In this document: in pieces, positions 45,730 to 57,522 of the stretch
Position numbering within the stretch: position 1 is the first letter of the stretch
How the letters are laid out: each line of letters begins with the position of its first letter
Source: Xestospongia bergquistia
Lineage: Eukaryota > Porifera > Demospongiae > Haplosclerida > Petrosiidae
Assembly: GCA_963965975.1 (NCBI GenBank)
Contig: OZ014411.1
Location: forward strand, 11,353,501-11,417,500
DNA length: 64,000 nucleotides
Reading direction: 5' to 3'
Translations under genes and position numbers: made by a program
Notes under the pieces: model-generated
The model's database searches: none
Told to the model about the DNA's origin: nothing
What the model saw: only the letters and a program-made list of their open reading frames with translations

Positions 45730-46091
45730 TATATATCATATGTTATGTGTGTGTTGTGACATACTCTTCAGTTTACGAAATAAGTCATTAAATATATCTG
45801 GTTTATCTCGATTGGTGTGAAGAGCTAACAATGTGTGTAATGCTAATTTTTTGATTTCTTTGACTTGAGCACCAACTTGTTCCATAATCCGATCTCCCAA
45901 ATATTGTAAACCATAAGGACCAACAATTTCAGCCAATGACTGCATCTCTGACAACACAGAATGATACATGTCATTGTTTGGTAGGAAAACTATTTTGTTC
46001 TTTGAGTTACAAATGTGCAATAAATTATTTATATAGTTCAAAATATCAGATCACATAATCTTATAAATAGTCCAGTTGATATATGCATACA

Positions 46092-46181
<90 letters not shown>

Positions 46182-48795
46182 CATTTATGTATGTATGTAT
46201 ATATAGTCTTAATACATATATTACCAGGTGGTATAAGTACTGGCAATAGTAGCCTCTCCTTTGCTGTCTAAGGGTTGTGTTTCTTGTAAGAGAACTGAAG
46301 TTAGAACTCGAGTCATATCAACATTAACTACAGAAAATGCAAACAATATCACTTACATACATTTAGTATATACTAGAGTAGTAGTGTCTGTATATGTACT
46401 CATAGTACATAGTATATTGTGATATTATATCACTACATTATATACTGACTATACTATTCTATGTTGCTATATTAGTTCTCTTACCATACAATTCCAGACT
46501 TCTCAATGTAGATATATAAGATTGAATACGTAACAGAACTTCTGATGGTCTTGCTATCTCTTGAGTTTCAGAATTATAGTTCATCATAGCAACAACATTT
46601 CTAGTAACAACAATAACGAGAATTATAACTTAACATTGCATGATATATGACTTACCTTATAAAGAGATCTTCTAGATGTGAGAGAAGATATTCTCTTGGA
46701 GTAAATGTGTGATCCCAGGCAGATATGGAAGGAAAGGCAGTCACTGTATGACACAAGTTAACTAATGTTGTCAGAGCAGTATCAGAACTACATAACAGAT
46801 AAAGTAAATATATATGTACACAAAACAGTAGAAGAAACCTTGTTTTTTCTTCACGAGCTCTACGATAACTCTCCTGTCCAGGATGGACTTCTTGTGGAGG
46901 TACTTTAGGTCCTCCTTTACTCTTTGTCTTAGTTGGATGGTGAACCACATAATGGCCTGCTCCTCGAGATACATGTAACTATAATAAATTAAATATGTTA
47001 TAACTTCATAAATAAAAAAATAAATAAGAATTTTTGAACTCTAGGCCACCTGACTAAAATGTTGAAGCCAAGCAGAATGAGCATATTTGAAAATTAAAAT
47101 TTCTATTTTAGTTGGGTCTGTTGACTTTGATACTTGATAATAACTGGTAAATAATATAATATTGTACATGTATAAATATTGAACTGTTCAGTAGTAGACA
47201 TTATAATATAACAATGTACTACTAAACACTTCATCTCTTTTGCCATGATCAGTACACAAACTGTCCCATAACAGTCTTTACTTCCTTAGCAATTTGTTCT
47301 AGAAATCCATTAATAGAATTCACAGCTTTTTCACCAATTTGTGGTCGCTATTGAATATGTATAAAGAACTAGTCAACAACAGATATTAATGAATTGGACT
47401 ACATGTATTTGCTACAAAATATAGTCAGAGATGTTACCTCTTCGAGACAGAAGTGTGTCGTACAGTTGAGGAACTCAGAGCTCACCATTGGAAATGCTAT
47501 CAGATATTGCTGTTGCTGAGCATGTTTCAGACAACGTCCAAATTCTTGTTCCAGTTGACAAAAGAAGAAACTAAATGTAAAAGTGTAAAACACAATAGAC
47601 ATTTTATTAGTAATTCTTAATATACATATTTTAGTATATATTAATGTATATGTACATGTACTGTGTGATGATCATATACTTACCACATAAATGAGAGATC
47701 AGATGAACTAATCAATCTTTCTTCAAAGCTGTCAATATATGAAGTATGAACAGATACCATATTCATAGTCCAAGCTAACTGACGATTAGCTGGTTCCCAT
47801 AATCTACACAGTGTCATATTAAAGATCACTTTATAAAACATGTACTTACTTTAATGGAGCTTTATGGACACTTGTTAGTACTTGTAGTCTAAACCAATCT
47901 AGACGTAGTCCCTCAAAGTCATACTCTACACGATCATCCACTATATATCATAAAAAATATACATGTAATGAAAATATCACACAAATGTATTATAAATGTT
48001 GTTGTTGTATATAAGATTAGTAGATTGTCAACTTACTTTCTTTGCCTTGTAAATGAGACAGACTATCAACAAAAAATGTCATTAAATGGACTCTTTTTCA
48101 GGACACACTGTCATCCTCTGCATATATATAATTATATTATAAATGCTTTATATATATATATGTAATATACCATGACAATTTCTCTCATTTGTGCAGCATC
48201 AAATCCTCCCAGAAATCTCAAATGATAGTTATAAATTACTTTCCGATATTTTCTTACCAATGCTGAATAAAGAAGATGAAGCTAATTATATTAGTGGATG
48301 ACACTGACCTTTCAGACGAACTGTTTCAAAAATAAGTTCAGGAAGAGCTGGGTCTGAGTAATCCTCAGGGTTAGGTTTGTATTTTCCTTTGGGTGTGGTC
48401 ACACTGCCATGTTTCATTATCCAATGTATCTCATCTTTTGCTAAAGCAAGTGCTAGTAACACTGTAGTAATCTGGAGAGGCAGAGAGATAGAGAGATCAT
48501 GTTTAAGTCTTAAATCACATTGATCTGTTCTACATTTACCTTAGATCCTAATAGTCCAGGTTGATCAGATAGGAACAGATACAACTCATTCAAAGCTGTA
48601 CATAGATAACGTCGTTGTTCATGATGTAAAGGACCACTAATATGATAATGAGACAAGACATTATTATATCAGTATTATTGAAGTATATGCACAGATAACA
48701 CATATGTGTGTGTAGTATTGTAACTTACGCATTTTGTAACACTGAATTTAGTTGATCTTGTGCTTCACTTGCACGTTTTCGATCTCTGACAAAAG
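45730..48795 (-). pseudogene. NCKAP1 pseudogene, copy 4 (central part)
   Basis: The best-preserved central segment. In plus order the exons are about 45775-46041 (SEMQSLAEIVGPYGLQYLGD), 46225-46330, 46488-46610, 46665-46770 (WDHTFTPREYLLSHLEDLF), 46850-46965, 47235-47350, 47440-47575 (CLKHAQQQQYLIAFPMV, unique to this copy), 47680-47800, 47860-47950 ([16 protein letters not shown]), 48030-48120, 48160-48250, 48305-48480 (AKDEIHWIMKHG), 48540-48640 (LSDQPGLLGSK) and 48729-48790. All match the order of animal NCKAP1. Lesions: one base is missing in the 48030-48120 exon near 48085; the exon equivalent to 54750-54860 is replaced by a microsatellite; the C-terminal exons and N-terminal third are absent. 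Confidence 0.85.
46085..46202. repeat. (CATA)n(TA)n(TGTA)n microsatellite
   Basis: Simple repeat of about 115 bp inside the NCKAP1 copy 4 region, at the place where one exon is missing. Confidence 0.95.
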
Positions 48796-48860
48796 ATAAG
48801 GACATGAAATATTTATGATATAGAAGGTTTGTCATTGATTAATGATCTTAAACTAATAAA

Positions 48861-49076
48861 CAGGTTATTGATAAGTGACTTTCGCGGGGTTAGAATAGTT
48901 AAATAAAATGTATTAATTATTATTACTATTATAATAATTATTATTATTGTTCATAGTCTTATGTGCCTTTATCTCAAACAGACCATGCTTTAATAACAAT
49001 AATAACAACAATAATAAAAATAGTAATAATATATTTAACTATTCTAACCCCGCGAAAGTCACTTATGAATAACCTG
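48861..49076. mobile_element. MITE-like TIR element, 216 bp
   Basis: The left 45 nt (CAGGTTATTGATAAGTGACT, then TTTCGCGGGGTTAG) are the reverse complement of the right end with one mismatch. The interior is ATT/TTA-rich with no coding capacity. It sits where NCKAP1 copy 4 loses its N-terminal exons. The target duplication is not clear. Confidence 0.8.
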
Positions 49077-49590
49077 ACACTAAGTGTATTCATTGGCTTT
49101 AATTAATGAAAACCGATTATTCATTATCAAGATGGCGACTTTTGCACTGTTAGATACTGTTGTTGTAATTTTTGATTCTATGGATAATGTAACAACCTGC
49201 TGACAAGTTCAAGATCGAAAATGATGAATTTTTAGTACTTTTACGGATGCATTTCTTTGTACGATTTGTATAACATGTAAAAATAATAGTGATTAAAGTA
49301 AGCAAGGTTTATAGCTTTGTAAAAATGTCAAATATCATTATAGAAATAAATCCATCCGTATAATTGTAGTAATTGACTTCATCTTTAATTTTCAAAAGTT
49401 TCAGCTCTCTAGGTTTTTTAATATTATTATTTGACGTCTCCAAAGCATTGCAGATATTAAGGAATCAAACTACATTTCTGCAAAGTACTAGGGTTTAAAA
49501 AATTTTTTAAAGCATGACCAATTATTAGAACAAGTATCTTTACATGATTCCATCAAAAAAAACTGAAAAAAAATTTCAGATATTTTTACC
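49077..49590. other. Unassigned spacer with a short start-like frame
   Basis: AAGATGGCGAC at 49129-49139 starts a 23-codon frame (49132-49203). The context is a good translation start and resembles a YY1-type site, but no continuation exon is recognised. Confidence 0.3.
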
Positions 49591-49595
49591 TTAAG

Positions 49596-50030
49596 TCTTC
49601 CTTCACCAAGTAACAATACCACTGTACTGATAGCTACTATATCAGTGAGACAAGGGAAAGTCTTAACTAATACTCTGTCATTATAGAGGATGGTTTTCCC
49701 TGACCTTTTCATTCAACTAACCTAACCACTATATTGATAGCTTTCCTTTATCTGATAGACAGGGGAAGGTCTTATCTACTCTGTCATCATAGAGGATGGT
49801 TTTCCCTGACCTTTTTCTTTCAACTAATCTAACCACTGTACTGATAACTGATTCAGTGGACAGACAAGGGAAGGTCTTATCTACTATGTCATCTATCAAC
49901 AGCCAGAAGGTCTACTCTGACCAAGTAACCTAACCACTATACTGATAACTGTCCTTTATCCGATAGACAGAGGAAGGTCTTATCTACTTCTCTGTCATTA
50001 TAAAGGATGGATTCCATGACCTCAGCTTTT
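49596..50030. repeat. Collagen upstream repeat, about four units
   Basis: Units of about 100-110 bp with AAGTAACCTAACCACT, ACTGATAACT, GACAAGGGAAGGTCTTATC and CATAGAGGATGGTTTTCC. They are more diverged than those at 43345-43665. Confidence 0.8.
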
Positions 50031-50119
50031 GATGTACCTGTCCTCCTGTCCCTTTTGGTAAAGTTATCCAACCTATAAAGGAATAACCTCTACATTCACA
50101 AGTACTCTAAAATTTGATG

Positions 50120-50345
50120 TTGTCAACAACTGATGACTATATAAAGAACTGACAGACAGAGTTTTACATAGCAGAAAATCTCTTTAAATTCAAGTAAAGT
50201 GAACTTTTAAGCTCTTCAAGCAAATCACTCCTTCTACATCAAACTAACTCTCAAGATGATAATACAGACACTCATTATTGGTTGTCCTGTTACTAACTGT
50301 AGAACAATGTACTACAGCTGCTGTACAAGGCAATCACATGGCTTA
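50120..50345 (+). pseudogene. Orphan collagen promoter and first exon, copy F'
   Basis: A full core promoter (TATATAAAG at 50138-50146) and a signal-peptide exon from ATG 50256 are present. The exon has a frame change after ACTCATTATTGG and its donor is GC (CAAGGCAATC) instead of GT. No collagen exon follows before a new upstream repeat and the intact promoter of copy F. It is a partial duplication left behind upstream of the working gene. Confidence 0.8.
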
Positions 50346-50359
50346 AAAATATTTAGTTC

Positions 50360-50590
50360 TAATCAAGGGAAGGTCTTAACTAGTACTCTGTATCATAGAG
50401 GATGGTTTTCACGGACCTGGTTCTTTCAAGTAACCTAACACTAGACTTTATCCATGGAGCAAGGGAAGTTCTTATCTATTTTTCTGTCATCTATCAATAG
50501 CTAGAGGATAGTTTTTCCTGAACTTAGCCTTTGGTGGACCTTTTACCTGTCTCCTTTGGTCATTTTGTCCAACCCATAAGGGAATGGCCT
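50360..50590. repeat. Collagen upstream repeat and conserved upstream block, copy F
   Basis: One to two repeat units lead into ACCTGTCTCCTTTGGTCA and CCCATAAGGG (50573-50582). Confidence 0.7.
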
Positions 50591-50637
50591 CTTCACTCAC
50601 AAATGATATTACAATTTAAAATTTGATCAAATTTGTC

Positions 50638-50659
50638 AACAACTGATGACTATATAAAG
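50638..50659 (+). promoter_or_regulatory. Core promoter of collagen copy F
   Basis: CAACTGATGACTATATAAAG, with TATATAAAG at 50651-50659, 102 bp before the ATG. Confidence 0.75.
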
Positions 50660-50752
50660 AACTGTAAGAAAGATATTTAAATATAAGAAAATTATCTGAA
50701 TTTTGAAGCAAAAGAAGCAAATCATTTCTTCTTCAACAAGCTAACTCTCAAG

Positions 50753-51638
50753 ATGATACAGATACTATCAATGTTGATTGTCCTGTTACTAACTATAGAA
50801 CAATGTACTGCAGCTGCTGTGCAAGGTAATTGTATTTTTTCTAAGAATATTCAATTCCAATCCATTTATTATAGAAACCAGTCGAGATAAGAGATGTACC
50901 TCTCCTACACAGAATGTCTCTACCAACACACCTTATATTCAAATACTACAAGGACGTGATGGTCGTGATGGCATACAAGGTCCTCCTGGACCAGCTGGTA
51001 CACCTGGAAGAGATGGTACCAATGGTAAAGATGGAATGAAAGGCAACAAAGGAGAACGAGGACAACAAGGGCCTCCAGGACCAAGAAATGGAGGTGTGGT
51101 CTTTACTAGATGGGGACGTACCACCTGTCCTACAACCAATGATACAGAATTACTCTACAAAGGGAAAGCTGCAAGTAGTTCTCATGACCAAACTGGAGGT
51201 GGAGCTAACTACATTTGTCTACCAAATCAACCTGAGTTTTTATCATACATGCCTGGTGTTCATCAATATCAGTCTTATATCTATGGAGTAGAGTATGAAA
51301 CTTACGAAAATGGTCCCTTAGCTTCAATTCACGATCATAATGCCCCCTGTGCTGTATGTTATGTTTCTACTAGAGTATCATATCTGATGATACCAGCAAA
51401 GGTTACATGTCCATTAACATGGACCACAGAATATCAAGGTTACCTCATGGCTGAGCTCTTTAGCCACAAACATAATGCAGTCTATGTGTGTGTTGATAAA
51501 GATCCTGAATCTATTCCAGGAAGTGGTGCTAACACTAATGGTGCTTTATTCTATCATGTTCAAGCTCAATGTAATGGACTTCTCTGTCCTCCATATGATA
51601 AGGAGAAGGAGCTAGCCTGTGTGGTGTGTACCAGGTGA
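50753..51638 (+). CDS. Short-chain collagen C4-like protein, copy F
   Basis: Exons are 50753-50825 and 50875-51638, with a 49-nt intron, giving 278 residues. The signal peptide (IQILSMLIVLLLTIEQC) is followed by DKRC and a NVS sequon. Fifteen Gly-X-Y triplets follow; the last part reads GNKGERGQQGPPGPR, different from copies C and E ([11 protein letters not shown]). The C-terminal domain keeps [28 protein letters not shown] and LACVVCTR. All Cys positions of copy E are retained. The protein would be a secreted matrix component. Copy F sits downstream of an orphan duplicate of its own promoter and first exon. Confidence 0.93.
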
Positions 51639-52890
51639 ACTATTGTCTTAATAACATTAATTTTAAGTGTATATTTTGTAGTTTACACATTTCTAAATTG
51701 TTTGACATTGATTTTGATTGATTTTGCAATTTGTACTTTATGCTATAATTTTTGAATAGATAAATCAAAAAGCTGTCAAATGTTAATATAACTCCTCTAG
51801 AACATGCATCTCACAAACGAACAGTTAGCAGAAATATTCTGAAGATATTGTATTCCTATATTTAAATACCAAATAGTTTAATAGTAGCTTCTCCTTTACT
51901 GGATTCAAATTAAAATAGACGCTGGATTATAAAGCAAATTTTGGTAAAAAATTCAAAAGCATTTAAACAAAATAATCAAATTTCTAGATAATTTATTTAT
52001 TTCAAGCATTGTTTTCCATTGATGGCCTTTTGTCTAGAATGACTTTATATTACTGAACTTTTCTATTCCTTTATTGAGTTTTGTAGCTGTAGACACTGTT
52101 GTTGCTGAGTTAGAGCAGTTCAAAATGTATTGCTTTGATATAGAAAACAGACAAACATACAAGGCATAACCCTAACCCACAAAGAGAGTAGAGAGGGTTA
52201 TTAGTTGGTTGTCATTCTTTGATAAAGTCAATGTGCAATAAATTGACACAACAATCATCTATTATTATGTGGCATAATATATTTTTTAACAGAAAACATT
52301 TCTCATAAGTAATGATTACAATTCTAATTGATCCACCCCATGATACTCAGTTCAACAATAAACATTAGTTAAAACTTTAATGGTATATTCAGTGTATTCC
52401 ATTAAATTAGTAACATAATATATAATTCCATATATTATATATTATACTATGTAATAATATTGCCTCTAGACAACAAACTGTTTTTATTAACAATAACTTC
52501 ACATCAAATATTGTGTTCTTTATGAAATAAAATTAATTATATATGTATTTAAAATTACATGCTTTAAGTTGTTATATTACCTTATAATATCAAATAGTAC
52601 TGATCATTAATACAATTATATATGTGACTACATCCACATTGATTAAAGCACTGCTTTATTATCTTTCTTACAAGTCAATCATGCCATGTTGGAGGGTGTG
52701 ATTTATTTTTTATTATTGAAAAAATTTGAAAATTTATGTATACAAAAAATAACTGAATACACAGACAAACTAATTACACAGTTCATATTATAGTATTCTA
52801 CAGTAATAATCTATAATATTAACTAGTTAAAATACTACACAATAAGTTATCACTAAAACTATAACAAGTTATATTTTGGAGAAACTACTG
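51639..52890. other. Collagen F 3' flank
   Basis: About 51670-52400 is shared with 41935-42410. About 52740-52890 is shared with the sequence just before the NCKAP1 terminal exon at 15290, 24950, 27720 and 60670. No gene is seen. Confidence 0.6.
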
Positions 52891-53957
52891 AACTAAAATG
52901 GTGCTTCCATATCAACTTCTTTGTCCTTTCTCTTAGATGTCTATTAAAGATGCAAACAATACACATATTAGATATGTTATAAACTATATAATAATATACT
53001 ATAATACTCAATGAAATTTGATGATATTTTTACTCATTAAAATTGTAGTAAAATATTTGTCAATGACAACTTTATCTTCAATGAGTATCATAAATGACAA
53101 TGGAATTATTAATTACAAGCTTGTCTTTGAAAGGACAAAAACTTCATTCAGAATGTTTTAGTTAGATAGTAACTCTTCAATCTAGTTTTAACTATAACAG
53201 TCATACTAATGACCATATGTAATGATAAAGTACCTATTATTACATTAACATATATACTTACAACAGGTCTCCTGTATACTGAGTTATAACCATCTCTTAG
53301 TAGACAATATGGAAAACATGACTCCAACAAATCACGAGTCAGAAAAGGAGACTCTGCTACAAACTAAATCAAAGAACAATGTTATCATAGTAACGTACAT
53401 AAATCTGATACACTTACTAAATCCAGTAGAACATATATAGCTTCTCAAGCTTTGGGGACATCTTTCTCACGATCAACTTCTTTGGCAAGTGTCATTATAC
53501 GAGATGAAGTGAACTAGAAGTTAAAAACATATAAATACAATGAGTATATCCCTACAATTAAGTCATTACTATTATATTATCAATGTACTATATAATCTTA
53601 CTAATATTTAACTGGTATGTACTTACAATAATGAAATCTTTCATTCCATCTTTTTGTTCTTGTTCTCCATAGAATGCAAACACAGCTCCAGCAATAGCAT
53701 TCACAGCAATAGCAAGACAATGGACATTATTTTCATGACCTACATTATGTAAAGTACAGACTTTCATTAAATTGACAAGAACAATAACATTATCCATACG
53801 TTAGCACATGGACTATATAGTATTGATAGTAGTGAATCTTCAAAACTTGGTAAAAATTGTGACTCTCCTTTCATTGCTAATTCAAGTAAGTACACACCCA
53901 CAAACACAAGATAGAGAAACCAGATTTGTTTGTCATCTAAACTCTTATCTACAATAG

Positions 53958-53987
53958 AAAGAGAGAGACAGAGACAGAGACAGAGAC

Positions 53988-54028
<41 letters not shown>

Positions 54029-54066
54029 GACAAAGAGAGACAGAGAAAGAGACAGAGAGAGAGAGT
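53958..54066. repeat. GAGACA/GA-rich microsatellite
   Basis: Purine-rich GAGA and GAGACA repeats of about 105 bp in an intron of NCKAP1 copy 5. The open frames across it on both strands are artefacts of the repeat. Confidence 0.95.
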
Positions 54067-54937
54067 ATTGTCTACATCCTACTCTCTCTATCTTACCACA
54101 ATGAGCTTTCATAGTATTAAACAGAAGTGGATCAACATCACACTCAATACCAGCAGCAGTAGCCATAGGATCAGCAACCTATACATGTACATGTAATATA
54201 TGTTGTTGCTTGAAGAGATAACTTTCTAAATGCTAGTAGAATACCAATAATGATAGTACATTGAATTAAGTCATCACCATCTATACAAGAACACATTACA
54301 TTATTACATGTACTATATATCATATGTTATGTGTGTGTTGTGACATACCCTTCAGTTTACGAAATAAGTCATTAAATATATCTGGTTTATCTCGATTGGT
54401 GTGAAGAGCTAACAATGTGTCTTGGTTCTGTAATACTAATTTTTTGATTTCTTTGACTTGAGCACCAACTTGTTCCATAATCCGATCTCCTAAATATTGT
54501 AAACCATAAGCAACAACAATTTCAGCCAATGACTGCATCTCTGACAACACAGAATGATACATGTCATTGTTTGGTAGGAAAACTACTTTGTTTTTTGAGT
54601 TACAAATGTACAATAAATTATTTATATAGTTCAAAATATCAGGACACTTTATTACACTACTATTCTAGCATTATATTACTCCTGTAAAAAATAAATCCCC
54701 TTTATTAGGACATAATAATGAGATGTTAACTAATTTATAAATAGTACTTACTGACCTTGAACATCTGAATACTCTTCAGCTTTAAATGTCATAATATGAC
54801 GACTAACAAAAGCCATTCTATTTTTACTGTAACAAATTCCACCTTGAGAGACCCTCTTCAACAGAACATTGCTATACCTACCAGATATATATAATATTGA
54901 TATGATGATCACATAATCTTATAAATGGTCCAGTTAA

Positions 54938-55040
54938 TACATACATACATATATATGTATGTATGTATGCATTTATATATATATATATATACAGTCTTGA
55001 TAGTCCAGTTGATACATACATACATACATACATACATACA
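54938..55040. repeat. TACA/TATG microsatellites
   Basis: Short CATA, TATG and TA runs in an intron of NCKAP1 copy 5. Confidence 0.85.
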
Positions 55041-56770
55041 GTCTTAATATATATATTACCAGGTGGTATAAGTACTGGCAATAGTAGCCTCTCCTTTGCT
55101 GTCTAATGGTTGTGTTTCTTGTATAAGAAATGAAGTTAGAACTCGAGTCATATCAACATTAACTACAGAAAATACAAACAATATCACTTACAAACATGTA
55201 GTATACTAGAGTAGTAGTGTCTGTATATGTACTCATAGTATATAGTATATTGTGATATTATATCACTACACTATATACTGACTATACTATTCTATGTTGT
55301 TATGCTAGTTCTCTTACCATACAATTCCAGACTTCTCAATGTAGATACATAAGATTGAATACGTAACAGAACTTCTGATGGTCTTGCTATCTCTTTAGTC
55401 TCAGAATTATAGTTCATCATAGCAACAACATTTCTAGTAACAATAATAATGAGAATTATAACTTAACATTGCGTGATATATGACTTACCTTATAAAGAGA
55501 TCTTCTAGATGTGAGAGAAGATATTCTCTTGGAGTAAAGGTGTGATCCCAGGCAGATATGGAAGGAAAGGCAGTCACTGTATGACACAAGTTAACTAATG
55601 TTGTCAGAGCAATATCAGAACTACATAACAGATAAAGTAAATATATATGTACACAAAACAGTAGAAGAAACCTTGTTTTTTCTTCACGAGCTCTACGATA
55701 ACTCTCCTGTCCAGGATGGACTTCTTGTGGAGGTACTTTAGGTCCTCCTTTACTCTTTGTCTTAGTTGGATGGTGAACCACATAATGGCCTGCTCCTCGA
55801 GATACATGTAACTATAATAAATTAAATATGTTATAACTTCATAAATAAATAAATAATTAATGTTTTTGAACTCTAGGCCACCTGACTAAAATGTTGAAGC
55901 CAAGCAGAATGAGCATATTTGAAAATTAAAATTTCTATTTTAGTCTGGTCTTTTGACTTTGATACTTGATAGAAACTGGTAAATAATATAATATTGTACA
56001 TGTATAGATATTGAACTGTTCAGTAGTAGACATTATAATATAACAATGTATTACTAACCACTTCATCTCTCTTGCCATGATCAGTACACAACTGTCCCAT
56101 TACAGTCTTTACTTCCTTAGCAATTTGTTCTAGAAATCCATTAATAGAATTCACAGCTTTTTCACCAATTTGTGGTCGCTATTGAATATGTATAAAGAAC
56201 TAGTCAACAACAGATATTAATGAATTGAACTACTAGTTAATATAGTGAGAGATATTACCTTTTTAGTACATATTTTAGAAAATATTAATGTACTTGTACA
56301 TATACTTACAAACATAAATGAGAGATCAGATGAACTAATCAATAGCTGTCAATATATGAAGTATGAACAGATACCATATTCATAGCCAGGCTAACTGACG
56401 ATCAGCTGGTTCCCATAATTTATACAGTGTCATACCAAAGATCACTTTATAGGACATCTATTTACTTAAATAGAGGTTTATAGATAGTAGTCAGTACTTG
56501 TTTTCTAAAGTACATCTAGATTAGTCCCTCAAAGTCATATTCTATGCAATAATCCATTATATATCATAAAACATATACATGTGATGTTAATATTACAAAC
56601 ATGTATTATAAATGTTGTTGTTGTATTTAACATTAGTAGATAGTCAACTTACTTTCTTTGTCTTGTAAATGAGACAGACTATCACCAAAAGACATTTTAT
56701 GGAACTAGTTCAAGATCTGAGTAATCCTCATGTTTGTATTGTTCTTTGGGTGTGGTCACATAAACACATG

Positions 56771-57165
56771 TACAAACAGACAAAATAAGTCATTACTATT
56801 ATATTATTAATGTGTTATATAGACTTTATATATATAATGTAATGCTTAAGTGGTAGCTTGAAACTTAAAAATATGATTATTATTGTCTTTAAAGAGGAAA
56901 CTACAACTATAAGAATTGTGTTAAAGCAATAAAACTAAACTCTAATTTCAATAAAATTTGTAAAGAGACAAATAAACTTCAATGGTAGCACAAAATAAGC
57001 TGATTGCCATAAACATTCACAAAAATTAAATATAATAGAAATTCTTTTTATTAAATACATTAAATAGAGTAATAGTAAAGATTGATAAGATAAAGTTATC
57101 AATTCATTTTTATAACAAAGACAACTTCTAAATCAACATATTCTTTGACTTATGTCTTCTCTGAA
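56771..57165. other. Spacer upstream of collagen G, shared with copy C
   Basis: About 56820-57150 matches 21690-21970 upstream of copy C (TTAAAGCAAT, then AACATTCACAAAAA), so copies C and G share upstream history. Confidence 0.6.
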
Positions 57166-57169
57166 CTTG

Positions 57170-57411
57170 TTCTTTCATATAACCTGACCATTGTACTGAT
57201 AATTAATTCATCGGAAAGATAAGAGAACGTCTAAAGTCACTCCTCTGTTATCATAGAGGATTTTTTTTCTGATCTCAGCCTTTGATGTACCTGTCCACCT
57301 GTCTCCTATGGTCAAGATATACAACCCATAAGGGAATAGCCTCTTCATGAACAAACATGTTCATATTTTAAAATTTGATCAAAGTTGTCAACAACTGATT
57401 ACTATATAAAG
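57170..57411 (+). promoter_or_regulatory. Promoter region of collagen copy G
   Basis: One upstream repeat unit, then CCACCTGTCTCCTATGGTCA, CCCATAAGGG (57325-57334) and the core with TATATAAAG at 57403-57411, 112 bp before the ATG. It has the same order as copy C. Confidence 0.7.
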
Positions 57412-57522
57412 AACTGAAGGACAGACATTTAAACATCAGAACAAAATTCTTAAAATTCAAGTAAAGAGAACTTTTAAGCTCTTCAAGAAAATCTCTCCTT
57501 CTACATCAAACTAACTCTCAAG

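Larger units (their letters stand above)
52893..56770 (-). pseudogene. NCKAP1 pseudogene, copy 5 (C-terminal two thirds)
   Basis: The most complete C-terminal part. The terminal exon 52893-52931 codes RKDKEVDMEAPF and stop. Further exons are 53262-53363 ([20 protein letters not shown]), about 53417-53515, 53630-53750 (HENNVHCLAIAVNAIAG), 53830-53950, 54095-54178, 54340-54640, 54750-54860, 55060-55160 ([16 protein letters not shown]), 55316-55440, 55490-55600, 55680-55790 and 56060-56180. Lesions: a TGA in the 53417-53515 exon where copy 2 has AGA; no equivalent of the family segment between the 54178 and 54340 exons; the exon present at 47440-47575 is missing; erosion from about 56200. The functional parent of the family was an actin-regulating WAVE-complex subunit. 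Confidence 0.85.

Noticed and set aside
46061-46271. Tyr/Ile-rich frames across (TA)n and (CATA)n tracts (also 21558, 29744)
   Set aside because: Microsatellite artefacts.
53767-54196. Open frames across the GAGACA repeat rich in Ser/Leu or Arg/Glu
   Set aside because: Simple-repeat translation. The real exons nearby are NCKAP1 pieces on the minus strand.
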